Part shown: in pieces, positions 1-11,200 of the stretch
How positions within the stretch are numbered: position 1 is the first letter of the stretch
Layout: the number at the start of each line of letters is the position of its first letter
Position numbers and translations under genes: made by a program
Notes under the pieces: model-generated
Told to the model about the DNA's origin: nothing
The model's input: only the letters and a program-made list of their open reading frames with translations
Database searches by the model: none
Assembly (NCBI GenBank): GCA_047967505.1
Contig: CM106538.1
Direction: 5' to 3' (one strand)
DNA from: Dipteris shenzhenensis
Taxonomy: Eukaryota; Polypodiophyta; Polypodiopsida; Gleicheniales
DNA length: 64,000 bases

Positions 1-1091
1 ACATTGGTTTGTGTCTCGCCGTGCACATCTCACAAACCAAGGTGTGGGTAGGGGCACTGTAGACTTCTTATACTTTCCCATAATAGAAGACTTGAAAATT
101 TTGAAAATAGATGTGTGAGCTTCATGACTTACATCCTTTGCATCCACAATATCCTTGAAGTCCTTCATCACCTCCTCAACAACTTGCACACATAGGCATG
201 TGTGTCGGGTCCCTTAGTATCCCAATGACATCGCTTGACTTCAATAAACTAGCTAGAGCATATTCAATATCATCCCCATCTGTTCTTCCCATCACATCTT
301 CCATGAAGTTCCTAAAGAAGAACACAATAAAAACTTAGTCACAAACAGTGTAGCACAAAAGAGTGTAATCTCATTGGAACATTTGACAACCTTGTAGCCT
401 GGACTCTCCTCTTTCTAGCACCACCAGTGGGTGCCAATGCATCCATGTTATGTAAGTACTTTGTTTTCCTCTCCTTCAATCCCAAAGGTGTTTCTTTCAT
501 CTTTTGCACTCGTTCTTCTGCCTTCTCTCGTTCCTTCTCTACAGCTCATCGTACTTGATTGTATATAGATCTTTCCAAGCCTTTTTTGGACTCAGCTAGC
601 TTACACAGTGACTCTTCTAATTTATGTCGCTCCAAGTCCAACGCATTTCGCTCCAAGTCCAAGGTTTTGGCTTTATCATAAAGATCCTGGTTCTCCCTTT
701 GAAGATCCTGCATAGAGTTATGCATTGCAACAATGGTGTTATTTCCTAAATGTGCTAGCATCTTTGCTTGGGCTCTGCACATCTCGCTTGCTTGCATAGC
801 CATTGACTGATCATTGTTTAACCGATTGCAATAACCAAGCAACCCTGCATGCCCATTTCCAACAAACCAAAATAGCTCATGCATTGTATGGAAACGAGGG
901 CACTTTTGGTTGGCAGGATCTAAAGGATACAAGGATCCTTCTACCCAAAGGTTGAGATGCTTCTTTCCTTGCAAACGAAGACTATGGATTTTAGAAGCTC
1001 CCCTCAATCCTAGACTATGTGTACTTGCATATTCAGCCTCCAACTCTAAGTGAACCTGGTACTTGTTGGAGATGTTCTCGAATGGTGCCAT
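1..1091 (-). pseudogene. Decayed coiled-coil protein gene, at least two exons, running off the left edge
   Basis: The ATG is at 1091-1089 (MAPFENISNKYQV). About 180 codons follow, ending in a Lys/Glu/Leu-rich coiled coil. An in-frame TGA at 548-546 interrupts it, but the same frame continues (AVEKEREKAEERVQKMKE) to 391. There a GT...AG intron with a pyrimidine-rich 3' end (390-312, 79 bp) fits, and exon 2 continues in phase (NFMEDVMGRTDGDDIEYALA). At about 190 one extra base shifts the frame. Reading resumes as VQVVEEVMKDFKDIVDAKD, then a GTAAGT donor-like site, and the sequence leaves the window. I do not recognise the family; it may be host or transposon-associated. The TGA in place of CGA and the frameshift argue that this copy is dead. 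Confidence 0.45.
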
Positions 1092-1129
1092 GACTAAAGG
1101 AGTGTAGAGAAGGAGAAGGTGTAGAGATG

Positions 1130-1580
1130 CAGGCCTGAAGGAGCAGCATGCAAGAAGAGGGAGGGCGAGGAGGAGGAGGGATGGGGGAGGGAGGACCAGT
1201 AGTTGAAGAGGAGGAAAGGGGGGCAAACCAGCAAGTGTGGAGGGTGAGGAGGAGTAGGCATGGAGGAGGAAGGAGGGAGGAGGGAGGAGCAAGAGCGAGG
1301 GGGGAGGAGGAACAGTAGCGAAGGAGGAGGGAGGGGGAGGGCAGGAGGAGCAGGTGTGGGGGAGGGAGGGAGGGGGAGGGCAGAAGGAGCAGGCGTGGAG
1401 GAGGGAGGGAGGGAGGGGGAGGAGAGGAAGGGGGAGGAGGGAGTGAGGAGGGGGAGGGGAGGAGAGGGGAGAGGGAGGAGGGAGGGAGGGAGGGGGAGGA
1501 GGAGGGAGGGGGAGGAGAGAGTGAGGAGGGGGAGGGAGGAGGGGGAGGGAGGGAGGGAGGAGAGAGAAGGAGGGAGGGAA
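1130..1580. repeat. GGAGG-rich polypurine tract
   Basis: About 450 bp of nearly pure purine on the plus strand (GGAGG/GGAGGGA units), directly upstream of the coiled-coil gene. It opens long proline/serine/leucine or glycine/glutamate frames on both strands that are composition artefacts. Confidence 0.85.
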
Positions 1581-1730
1581 TTCAAAATTTGAATTTTTGA
1601 ATTTTGAAAATTTTGGTTCCACCTAGGAGTAAGAGTTGTGTAAGAGGTGGGGTCACTTGTGGGCTTAACCCACCTAGTTGAGGGGAAGTTAGGAATTTTT
1701 GGGACCTACCTTGGCCCTTTCATTAGGACT

Positions 1731-1774
1731 AATCCATTCTTTATGAGGCCCTTTTGAGACCCCAATTCTCCCCT
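1731..1774. repeat. Short repeat shared with 53,041-53,088
   Basis: The core AGGCCCTTTTGAGACCCCA followed by TTCTCCCCT occurs here and at 53,060-53,088, each time preceded by an ATTAGGA...CTAAT-like stretch. At both places it abuts the end of a retroelement fragment, so it may be one end of an unidentified repeat. Confidence 0.45.
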
Positions 1775-1796
1775 AATGTTGCATACCTTGTTCTCA

Positions 1797-2690
1797 AAAT
1801 GGGGAGCCTCAAACCCTGGTGACTGAGCCACGTACACCTCCTCCTTGAGGTCACTATTCAAGAATGCTGATTTAACATCCATTTGATAAATTGGCTAGCT
1901 TTTATGAGCAGCCATCGATAGTACTATGCGAATTTCGGTTATTCTGGTAGTCGGAGCAAAAGATTCTTGAAAATCAAACCCTTCAACCTGCAAAAATCCT
2001 TGTGCAACCAATCTGGCTTTGTACTTTTCCAAAGTCCCATCAGCCTTGTACTTTACCTTCCAAACCCACTTGGTGCCAATAACCCTTCTCTTAGGTAGTC
2101 GATCAGCTCCCAAGTTTCATTCTTTATGATGTTGTCATATTCTACTTGCATAGCGTTTTTCCAATCACGGTCTGCAAGTGCTTTCTCTAAACTCGCAGGC
2201 TCCTTTCTTTTTGCAATGATCTCAGCCATCAAGGCCATATTTACTATGTGAGCAGAAGCCCTCCTTTGCTCCTCGATTCTCTAAGACTGCCTTGGTCCAT
2301 CTGCATGTTGCTCAACAGACATAGGCATCTGGTTATCATGGTCATAGAGCTGCCTTACCCATTGCGACAATGGCTTTTCCAATGGTGTAACAATAGGTTG
2401 GTAACTTATACCTTCATCATCTGATATTTCCACCTCCTTTATAGCTCCTAGGATAGGTCCATAGTGAATTACCTCTTTGCTTGATGATAAAGTGGAAGAG
2501 CTCTTCTTTGCCTCCATTGCATGTGGCTGCTTCCTGAACACCACATCATAGCTCGCTATGATCTTCTTTGCCTCTCGGTCATACAACTTATATGCTTTCT
2601 TCTTATAACAATAGCCTAAGAAGATATATTTGGTGCTTTTTGGTTATAGCTTCGAGGTGGCTATTTCTCTTGCCAATCATCCGACCACCA
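1797..2690 (-). pseudogene. Ty1/copia pol fragment (integrase end to start of reverse transcriptase)
   Basis: On the minus strand, from 2690 downward, the reading contains the integrase C-terminal motif KSTKYIFLGYCYKKKAYKLY, then an acidic linker. The start of copia reverse transcriptase follows: RRVIGTKWVWKVKYKADG, then KARLVAQGF, then [15 protein letters not shown]-like codons ending near 1797. The frame is broken by stops at about 2281 and 2655 and by a shift near 2100. There is no protease, YVDD box or RNase H, and no LTR is visible beside it. This is an orphan fragment of a family similar to, but not the same as, the complete copia element at 27-32.5 kb. Confidence 0.8.
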
Positions 2691-2699
2691 TTGACTTCT

Positions 2700-4222
2700 A
2701 TCAACTTGAATCGCAAGGAGTTGATTGGCTTGAACATGTGGTCATAAAGAAAATCGTGGACAAACTTGAAGGGAAAATCAAAGAGAGATGCATGGCCCCT
2801 TCAAAGGCCTCTCCCTCCTAAGGTAAAAATCACACAATAAAAAGTATAATATTGAGTAGTCCAACAAATGAAGCCACAAAAAGAAGAAGTGCTGAATGAG
2901 TTAATCAACATGCAACTAAAGATTTGCACACAATAAAAGCTAAGGGACAACAAAGCCACAACGTGAAAGCCGATGACAAATCAAACTCATAAATCGCAAT
3001 GAGAGCATGTGAGGAAGAAGTTGACAGCAGTCAAAAACCGAACTTGTGATTGACGGGGGCTGGTGAAATGTGCAATCATGAGTGCATGATGTGTAGAAGG
3101 GAGAGGGCAAAATAGAACCTCACTCATGACATGAAAGTGGCAAATATGTAATATGGGCATAATCCCATAAGCAAAATGTATACCCAAGTATCAAGGTATA
3201 AGAAGACTTGATGAAGAGGACCTCTAATACCTCAGATCCACCCTTTGTTCGGGCCCCTGTGCATACGGCTCCACCAAATTACCACATGTCAAAATACTGA
3301 CATTAGGTACACTCTCACACCTTCCTTGAGAATCTAAGGGAAGCATTTCTAATCTACATAAAATTTCGCTCAACTTAATCTTCTCCATAGAATCTTTAGC
3401 TTGTGCTAACATTTCTTGCATAGATGTTAAGAAATGTTTAGCTATTTGCTCTTCATATACTCAAGGCCAAAGGTAAATAGTGATCTAGTCATAAGGGGGT
3501 CACTTTCATAAACCCATCTCATGTATTAACAAGTGAAAAAAGCTAAACATCATTCATGAGACTCGCCTAAACAACATTTTAATAGGGGGCTTATATGCCA
3601 TTTTAATAGCATCTCTGTCCCTCTTAGGCATCAACCATTCTAATACAAAAGATTGGATTTGTCTATCCTCTTAGGCATCGGCCATTCTAATACAAAAGAT
3701 CAGCTTCTCTGTCCGCCATTATTCTAATAGAAAAGATCAGATTTCTATCGCTCTTAGGCATTGACCATTCCAATACCTTTCAAACCTTGGCACCATCAAT
3801 ATGAACCCTATCACTAGAGATTATATGACCACATACTAGATCTCATGTATAACAAAATCACATTTTATCATTTATCCCACCTTAGAATATCAAGGACAGC
3901 AAAAGATAGAAATCTATTGTAGTCATTTGTTGAAAAGCGACATGAGACAAACGATAATTCTCGTAAACCCAACTTCCTTGTTCATAGATTCCAAAGATCA
4001 ATTTTGGCAAAATATGTCGTATTTTCACGACATGATTCACTGAATAATAATGTTGAAAAGCTATCATGCATTGGGTGAACCTGGAATACAGCTTGGCCGA
4101 TGCAGACTGTTGTTGCAACTGTAGTGAATAAATGCATAATGGCCTGAGATGCATCCAGCACGGTTGACTTGGCGACTAAAGGAGGAGGTAGTGCGAGCTT
4201 GATGATGATGATGCAATTTGTA
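2700..4222. other. Region with no recognised gene
   Basis: No supported coding sequence. The short open frames here begin at non-ATG codons or have no recognisable features. The stretch contains the three-copy tandem repeat listed separately and the likely 3' flank of the receptor kinase gene. Confidence 0.5.
3611..3775. repeat. Three degenerate tandem units of about 55-58 bp
   Basis: The phrase CTCTTAGGCATC, then CCATTCTAATA, then AAAAGATCAGAT recurs three times in about 165 bp with small changes, indicating local tandem duplication. Confidence 0.6.
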
Positions 4223-6730
4223 TCAGAAGCTATGGGAAGGAGGAGCGTTTTCGGTGATGCTGAAGGTATGGAGAGGATTGGCAACAAGACTGGTAGTGTG
4301 AGTGAAGGAGGTGGTGCTGCTGCGAGCAGCAGCAGCAGCAGAAGACATGCTGCGGAAGATGGCAGCATCTTTTTCATCTTGAGCTTCTTCTTGTTCCACA
4401 GCAGCAGCAGCAGAGAAGTCCCCAAACGACTTGGGTTTGGGAGGGATGTCGATTGGCAGCGTCCCTTCCAACATCTGAATCACCCTGCTCATGGAAGGTC
4501 GCAGCGATGGCTGCACTTGCATGCACCAGAAGGCAACCCTGAGTGCCCTGTCTACCTCCCTCATGTCCGCATCGCCTCTCACCCTCCCGTCCACCACTCC
4601 CTCCACCCTCCCCTGCTCGAAATACTCGCCAAATGCCCATTCCGAGAAGCTCTGCCTCGTCGACGAGGTTGTGGACGTGTCAGAATTCTTGCGCCCGCTG
4701 ATCGTCTCCAGCACCACCATCCCGAAACTGAACACATCCGACTTCGCTGTAATCGGTAGATTGGATCTCCATTCTGGAGCCAGATACCCTCTCGTCCCTC
4801 GCACGGTGGTCAGACTGCGCGCTCGGTCTTTGGCAGTCGTGAGCTTCGCCAGGCCAAAATCCGACACTTTGGGACAGAAGTTTTCGTCCAGGAGGATGTT
4901 CTCTGGCTTGATGTCGCAGTGGATTATGCAATCTCTGCACTCTTGGTGCAAGTATGTGATGCCCCGAGCAGTTCCCATCAACACGTTGTAGCGCGTCTCC
5001 CATTCTAGATTCGGCAAGTTCGACGAGTCCTCGAACAAGTACCTGTCTAGGGATCTGTTCCTCAAGAACTCGTACACGAGCAGCCTGTGCTTGCCCTCAG
5101 CACAGAACCCACAAAGGCGAACCAGATTCATGTGATGCGTGCTTCCGATGATCGCAACCTCCATGCGAAACTGCTTCTCCCCTTGGTCCGCGCCTTCCAA
5201 CCTTTTCACGGCTACTTCCATCTTGTTGGGAAGCGACCCCTTGTATACCGCGCCAAATCCACCTTCCCCGAGCTTCTCCTGGAAGCTGTGAGTAGCACTC
5301 TGCAGCTCCCTGTAGGTGAACTGGATTGGTGCTCCCGAAGCATATTCCAAGAGAGCATACTGCGCGGAGTAGCCTCCAAACCGCGGATTCTTGCGACAGC
5401 AGCAATACCACAGAGCGGCTTGTCCTACGATAAGAACCCCCAAGGTACCGAGAATCGATGCAACAATGGGAACGATCAGGGAGGGTCTGGAAGACTGGGA
5501 GGAGTTCGGGGGAGGAGGCAAGGCAGGAGCAGGACCGCACAGCTTGAAGAAGCTTAAGCTGGGCATGCTCAACTCTTGATAACCGCTGAAGGGATAGCTA
5601 TTCTGGATGTAGCAGGTCCCAGATCCATCGTTGGAAAAGGAGGCAGCTATACAGAGTGAATTTTTGAGGCAGGTCGAGCTGCAATCGAGTGTTCCGGCGT
5701 TGTAAGCAGTGGTATTGACGATGTAGAGCAGAGTGTTGTTGGCGGTGACCATGGTGCAACTCTGATTTACTGATGCAGGGGGCGTGCATCCACTTCTGGG
5801 ATTAGCTACATCGATGGCTACAAAGCCTGCTTCCTCCGCGCAGATGCACGTCGGGCCGCTGCTGTTGTATGTGCACAAGCCATTCTGTCCGCAGTAGCCA
5901 TAAACCTTGCACTGGTCCTGCACAGCTTGCCATCCCACACTCCACTCCGACCTCGTGTTCGACCAGCTGTAGGTCCGAAGATTCCCGTCCCCGTCCATTG
6001 TTAGCCTCCTAAGAGACACAGAGCTATCAGTGTAATCGTTGCTCTGCCACTCCTTCAATGCGTTGCCCTCTTGATCGCATAAAAGCAGCGGCCCCGGCTG
6101 TGTGTTATTCAAAATTAAGTACGCCGGAAGCTCATGTAGAGAAGAAGTATTGCTTCCCCAGTACGTTGTGTTGCCCTCCCACACGAGCGACAGATTACCG
6201 GTCCGTTCCATCGCTGCCGTGTAGGAGCCGTCGGCCACTGCTCGAAGCGATTGCCCTGCCAAGAGTTTCTGCCCCGGAAGCAGAGTATCGGTGGGGCTGT
6301 CGAAGCTCTGCCACACGATACCCTCGCTTCCATTAACCAGGATGAGGTTGCCGTCGTCTTGCAGCCTCGCTCCCGTTACCCCCCGGTTGCTGGTGCTGCT
6401 GTTCCACAAGCTGGATGAGCCGGAATCGTTGGAAAGCACAAGATTACCGTCGGCAGTGAGCTGGAAAGAGGCGGCTTTGCCTACCTGCACGTTGCTCCCC
6501 GCAGTCCAGGCCACCGTCTGCAAGGAGATGGAGTGATAGATGATTCCAACGGAGTAGGAAACGCCGGGATCGACGGAATAGAAGGCGAACTGGAAGGTGC
6601 TGGAGCGGGAAACCCAGCCGGGGGATTGGGAGGGGCGGAGGGTGGAACCGAGGGGGATGGAGGAGGATTGAGCAAGGATATGGAGAGGGAGGGAGGAGAA
6701 GAAGAGGGCGAAGAGGCAGGGGAGGAGCAT
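4223..6730 (-). CDS. G-type lectin S-receptor-like serine/threonine protein kinase
   Basis: Single-exon gene, 835 codons. I use the ATG at 6730-6728; the frame is open 20 codons further but that extension starts at TTG, while this Met begins a signal peptide (residues 1-20). Domains in order: bulb-type mannose-binding lectin (about 25-150); a Cys-rich EGF-like part (C274, 280, 286, 295, 297, 315); a PAN-like Cys set (C325, 350, 354, 360, 373, 398); a transmembrane helix (418-442) with CCC behind it; and a kinase domain (about 480-760). Kinase residues seen: GEGGFG 488-493, K509, E524, HCD 604-606, N611, DFG 624-626, APE 651-653. All catalytic residues are present. The Arg before the catalytic Asp is Cys, so it is a non-RD kinase, as in related plant receptors. 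By family it is a plasma-membrane receptor binding outside and signalling inside, often in defence or development. The ligand is unknown, and the gene looks functional. Confidence 0.95.
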   Translation of the reverse strand: MLLPCLFALFFSSLPLHILAQSSSIPLGSTLRPSQSPGWVSRSSTFQFAFYSVDPGVSYSVGIIYHSISLQTVAWTAGSNVQVGKAASFQLTADGNLVLSNDSGSSSLWNSSTSNRGVTGARLQDDGNLILVNGSEGIVWQSFDSPTDTLLPGQKLLAGQSLRAVADGSYTAAMERTGNLSLVWEGNTTYWGSNTSSLHELPAYLILNNTQPGPLLLCDQEGNALKEWQSNDYTDSSVSLRRLTMDGDGNLRTYSWSNTRSEWSVGWQAVQDQCKVYGYCGQNGLCTYNSSGPTCICAEEAGFVAIDVANPRSGCTPPASVNQSCTMVTANNTLLYIVNTTAYNAGTLDCSSTCLKNSLCIAASFSNDGSGTCYIQNSYPFSGYQELSMPSLSFFKLCGPAPALPPPPNSSQSSRPSLIVPIVASILGTLGVLIVGQAALWYCCCRKNPRFGGYSAQYALLEYASGAPIQFTYRELQSATHSFQEKLGEGGFGAVYKGSLPNKMEVAVKRLEGADQGEKQFRMEVAIIGSTHHMNLVRLCGFCAEGKHRLLVYEFLRNRSLDRYLFEDSSNLPNLEWETRYNVLMGTARGITYLHQECRDCIIHCDIKPENILLDENFCPKVSDFGLAKLTTAKDRARSLTTVRGTRGYLAPEWRSNLPITAKSDVFSFGMVVLETISGRKNSDTSTTSSTRQSFSEWAFGEYFEQGRVEGVVDGRVRGDADMREVDRALRVAFWCMQVQPSLRPSMSRVIQMLEGTLPIDIPPKPKSFGDFSAAAAVEQEEAQDEKDAAIFRSMSSAAAAARSSTTSFTHTTSLVANPLHTFSITENAPPSHSF

Positions 6731-6972
6731 GGCGGGGAGGTATGAAGAATCAAAGAATCTGTATTGTGTTTGCAGGAAGCTAGGGAGCAAACGAAGAAGA
6801 AGAAGAGGAGGAGGAGGAGACGATGAGCAGCAAAGGAGGGAGGATAACGATGATGGAGAATGGCATTATTAGTGTCAACACAACACATGGCTTCTTCTCT
6901 GCTTAACCCTCTTGACTTCAAACTTCAAACTTCTTGGACCCTCTTGGTTCTTTTGATTAACTTCTGTGCTGC

Positions 6973-6978
6973 CACGTG
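6973..6978. promoter_or_regulatory. G-box (CACGTG) upstream of the receptor kinase
   Basis: A palindromic CACGTG lies about 245 bp upstream of the receptor kinase ATG. G-boxes bind plant bZIP and bHLH factors. One hexamer can occur by chance, so function is only suggested. A TATATGA-like stretch at about 7037-7045 (minus) is a possible TATA box. Confidence 0.35.
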
Positions 6979-7099
6979 TATACAATACACTAGGTGCCAT
7001 CGAACACATCGGTCAACGAATTCAATTCAAACGCTTCATATATTGCACACGCATCCCGTTTTCCCTTCTCCCCTCCACACACGTCTCTCGTTGTGAGCC

Positions 7100-8233
7100 C
7101 CACCCTCCTTCCCTTTGCAAGTGCATTTGCGGTGTTCATGAAAAGAAGAGTGTTCACACAACAAGCGAGTGTTCACAGAAAACATTTTTCTCAACAAATC
7201 ACAAAACTTGGGGTTTCAAGTTTTGAAGGTTTTTCGCAAGAATTTGTTGATTTTTTGGCTAAAATATAACTAAATTGCCTAAAATTTTACAGGTTTTACA
7301 AAATTGAGAAAATATTTTTTACGGGTGAAAATGAAAATGTTGCAGGTTCATTGTATATAATTTGCAGGTTTTCTATAAACACACCTTCCCACACATGCTA
7401 GTGGGGGCTCTCCCAATCCCAGTAGCAGGCAACTCTCACAGACCCATGCAATGCTAGGCTGGCTTTGCAGCTATAGCCCAACATCCTGATGTTGACTGAG
7501 CCCTGCAATGCCCAAAGCTCCTCATTGGCCCAAATAGTCTGAGGGCTATGGGATTGGTTGTAACGGCCTGCAAAAAGTGCAATAAGCTGCACTAAAGAAA
7601 GGCTCAAACCTCCATGAGGCTTCACGGGGCTGCATTTTTTGGAAATGCTGGCTGGGTAGGGCCTGCTAAGATTTCAGCACCCCCACCAACGCAGGGAGGT
7701 CATCTAACACACCTAGATAGAAAACTTGGTGGTGTCTAAGTGATGCAAGCTCCGTGCAAACTTCTGTCAAGTAGTCAAGCTCGAAATTCTTGACCTGGTT
7801 CTTTTCTTCACGAAAAAAGATCAGAGCTCACAGCAACCATCAGGATATTACCTAATGCGAATTAGGCTAATAGTCTAAGGTTGCAAGCTCTAATCTCCTT
7901 TCATTGTATATTCTTCTGAGAAAAAAATAGAGTATTCATAACACACTTCAAGTAAGAAAGAAGGAAAACAAGTTGAATACGTTTAAGAGGCCTGCCTAAG
8001 ATGGTGCACGGAAAAGGGGTTGAATTGAAAGTACAGAGAGAGAGAAAAGAAGAAGAAGAAGAAGAGAGACAGAGAGAGAGAGGGGGGGGGGAGGGGGGGA
8101 GAAAAGATGGAGGATTTCAAGGAAGTGTGCAATTGCATGAGGACAAAATTGCAATGCACTTTAATCTATAAAAGGTAGGTTTTTCTCATTCACAAAGCAC
8201 AACCGGTTGCAGCGGGTGCATTTAAAGGTGAGA

Positions 8234-8282
<49 letters not shown>

Positions 8283-9080
8283 GGAGGATTTCAAGGGATA
8301 CATATAGCAAGATGGAGGATTTTGCATGAGGACAAAATTGCAACGCAATTTAATCTGTAAAAGGTAGATTTTTCTCTTTCACAAAACACAAACAATTACT
8401 AAGACCTACCCTACTAGGGCAAGCCAAAAATCCAACCCAAGGATTTGTTAACAAGATGAACTTTGTTCTTAACGCCTCTAGGGAGAAATATGGATGTTGT
8501 AATGCGCTCTCATTGTGAATTTTGTGTTGCAAAGTGTCGTGTACAAGAGGGAATGATCTGACCAATATATAAAGTCTGTTCTGCATATGTTGTTCTTGTT
8601 TGTTGTGTTAGTCCAAAGATGGTCAAGGGATTGTGGTGGGCATGTTAATGAGTTCTTGCATGTTATCATGACACATGAATCCATGCAATTATGACATGCT
8701 TGGGGTTGTCTCAGTAAAGTCAATGTTGAAGTCACCTAAAATGTAAGTTTGAGTGCTTGGTATTATTAGCACCTCATCTACGATAGGTTAGCAACCCACC
8801 TTTTTCAGGTCTCAAGACGAAAATCGGGATCCTAGGAATAAAATTTTAGGACATGACTAGGGATTATCCATGCTAAAGAATTATTCAATGGATGTGAATT
8901 AATTGCATGGCACTAGCTGACTAAAGGCTAGTTGGGAAATCAAAGTGTGTGTATAGATTAAAAAGTCTTATCAATAATTGAGCCATACAATTGATTCCAT
9001 CAATTAAATAAAAAGTTAAAAAATAGAAACATATAAGGAAAAAATGTTTGAGACATCTAAGTTGAAAAATGCAACTAGAA
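7100..9080. other. Non-coding region with GA repeats
   Basis: I see no supported gene. It includes AT-rich sequence (7180-7380), a poly-G-rich tract near 8080-8100, and the duplicated GA-repeat block listed separately. Short frames here lack recognisable features. Confidence 0.5.
8106..8395. repeat. Tandem duplication of about 110 bp around a (GA)n microsatellite
   Basis: The block ATGGAGGATTTCAAGG ... GCATGAGGACAAAATTGCAA ... AAAAGGTAG.TTTTTCTC occurs at about 8106-8215 and again at about 8281-8395. An uninterrupted GA run sits between them (8230-8280). The duplication was probably driven by the GA tract. Confidence 0.75.
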
Positions 9081-9081
9081 T

Positions 9082-11200
9082 TTGCAAAAATTTCGATCAA
9101 AATTAAGAATTTTTAATAATATTGAGATGGAAGCAGCTAAGAATGCGAGACTGCGTAGTCGGCAACTCTGGTTGGCAATTGGGAACTACCCAAATAAATT
9201 CTTTTCTCAATCTATGAAGAGGAAACAGGTGAGAGAATCCACTAACAAGGTGATGGACACCCAGGGTAATTTAATCTCACTGATTTACGGCATGTTGCTA
9301 ATAATTTCCGTAGAGAATTAATTTTGATAGTGGGTGAATACTCAATATAGGATGTTGAATGGCAGACTTGCCTTGATGAATTGCCAGATGGTCTCCATCC
9401 ACTAGTGTCACACTATCACGGAGGAATGCTGGGTAGACCCTTGCTCATAAAGGAACTAGGCGAGCCCTTAAACGCAATGGCCAATGACAGATCGCAAGGT
9501 CAAGATGGACTAACAGCCAAATTTTTAAAAGTATTATGGGATACCCTAAGGAAGGACGGAGATGGCCAATGCCACCATTACCTGAGGCTTCTTGCCAGCA
9601 GATGTTAATGCGGGCCTATTAAAACTCTTCCCCACAAAATGTGAGCAGGGTGGTGAAAGTTGTTAACTGGTGGCAGCGATCACCATGCTCAATACTTTGT
9701 ACAAAATTTTAGCTAAAGCTTTAGCGATTCAAGCGCGATAAGTCTACATGTCTATGGTGGATGAAGAACAATGTGGCTTAGTGAAAGGGTGAGACATCTT
9801 TGACAACCTCTTGAATGTTTCCACAGTCTTGGACCATACTTGTAACATAGGCCAAAAGGTGATGCTCTTCGGATTTGATCTAGATAAGGTGTATGACAAA
9901 GTGCGGTTGGATTACCTACTCAAAGTTTTGAGGAGATTGGGTTTCAACGCTAGGATGGTAGCGACCCTATTGGCAATACCTTAGCGATTCTTTGCATTAA
10001 TAGAGGCTGTGTGGGATGTTTTGACGTCTAAAGGTCTATTTCCCAAGGTTGTCTCTTGGCCCCCCATTTATTTATGATCTGGATGAGGCCGTTGATCCAT
10101 AGGATCAAGTGTGTGATGGCAGATGGGTATCTCCAAGGAGTTTGTCTCGCATCCGGTAAACATTTTAGCATGCGATTGTTTGCCAATGATATGATCTCAT
10201 TCTCAATGGAAGATAGGGAAAGTGCTAAGAACCTTTTCAAGATCTTAAAGATGTTCTACAAAGTTTCAAGCTCTCAATGTAGCTGGCCCAAAACTTTTGT
10301 CATCAAATTGGATGCTGGCCCTCTCCCTGACGGGTTAGAAAACAAACTGGTATAGATCATCAAAAGGGACGAAATTGTTAGGTATTTTGGTGCCCCATTG
10401 CCATTGGTCTAACTGTGCGTCAAAGATTTAATTGGTTCATGGATAAAATCAAATCTAGGCCCAAAGCCTAGTACGGGTTAAGTTTGGGTTGGAACACTAG
10501 GACTTTAATTCTCCAGCACATCCTTTCCTCTATGACCACCTATGCCACAACAGTCTAGAGGTTGATAGCCTCTTCTGCATAATCCTATGGGCAGAAGAAG
10601 GGGACAAGAGACGCATGCAGTACATTCCTTGGGAACCACTGAAGCTCCCAAAGGTCCAAGGTGGCTAAAGTCTACCAGACATCATATTGAGATTCGAGAA
10701 ATGTTTCTCTTATAGGCAAATGGTTGCCGCAACTCTTCCACAGCCATTCCCCTTGGGTGGGGGTGTGACCAAAGCCTTATTGAAAAAGGGAAGTCCAAAG
10801 CGACAGGTTCTTGGCCAAGACTCCCTTGGTATGGCAGGTTGTGTTCTAGTTTCCCTCTAAAGGTAGTGGGCTCAGACCTGATCACAAGACTAGTTGCATC
10901 TTTGAAAGAATGTTTTCTCTTTGTGGTTTGGAAGGGCCGCTCTAGATTGAGGGGGTGATGGCAGCTTGGCAGAATCAATTTGATGGAGCTTGGCATTCAT
11001 AAAGGAACTATTTGCCACACATGTCCTATCGAGAGCTTGAAGCTTGTTCAAAAAGGGAATTAGGACTTAGAATGATTTGTGGGATGCACATAAAGCAAAT
11101 TGGATCCATGTAAAGCTTATTTGCGGCAGATTTACCCTCAACCAAGGGGAAGCGGATCTTTAATGCACTGTCATGAAGCGTATCTCAAAGCACTGGCCAA
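9082..11200 (+). pseudogene. LINE (non-LTR retrotransposon) reverse transcriptase remnant
   Basis: Plus-strand reading in several frames gives the order of a plant LINE ORF2. It runs from a pre-RT segment (RSRQLWLAIGNYPNKFFSQS ... DTQGNLISL), through NDRSQGQDGLTAKFLK and FGFDLDKVYDKV, to CLASGKHFSMRLFANDMISF, then a C-terminal part near 10,570-11,170. The catalytic FADD box reads FAND, and stops and shifts are frequent, so it cannot be active. No endonuclease or 5' end is visible, and I see no clear target duplication or poly(A) tail. Confidence 0.75.

Noticed and set aside
1094-1592. Long proline-rich and glycine/glutamate-rich frames on both strands
   Set aside because: They follow directly from the GGAGG tract; frames of similar length are open on opposite strands and no conserved order exists.
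6731-6790. Longer N-terminus for the receptor kinase
   Set aside because: The extension starts at TTG and would bury the signal peptide; the ATG at 6,730 is the better start.
4374-6921. Several open frames opposite and overlapping the receptor kinase
   Set aside because: Shadow frames of a GC-rich coding sequence; none has independent features.
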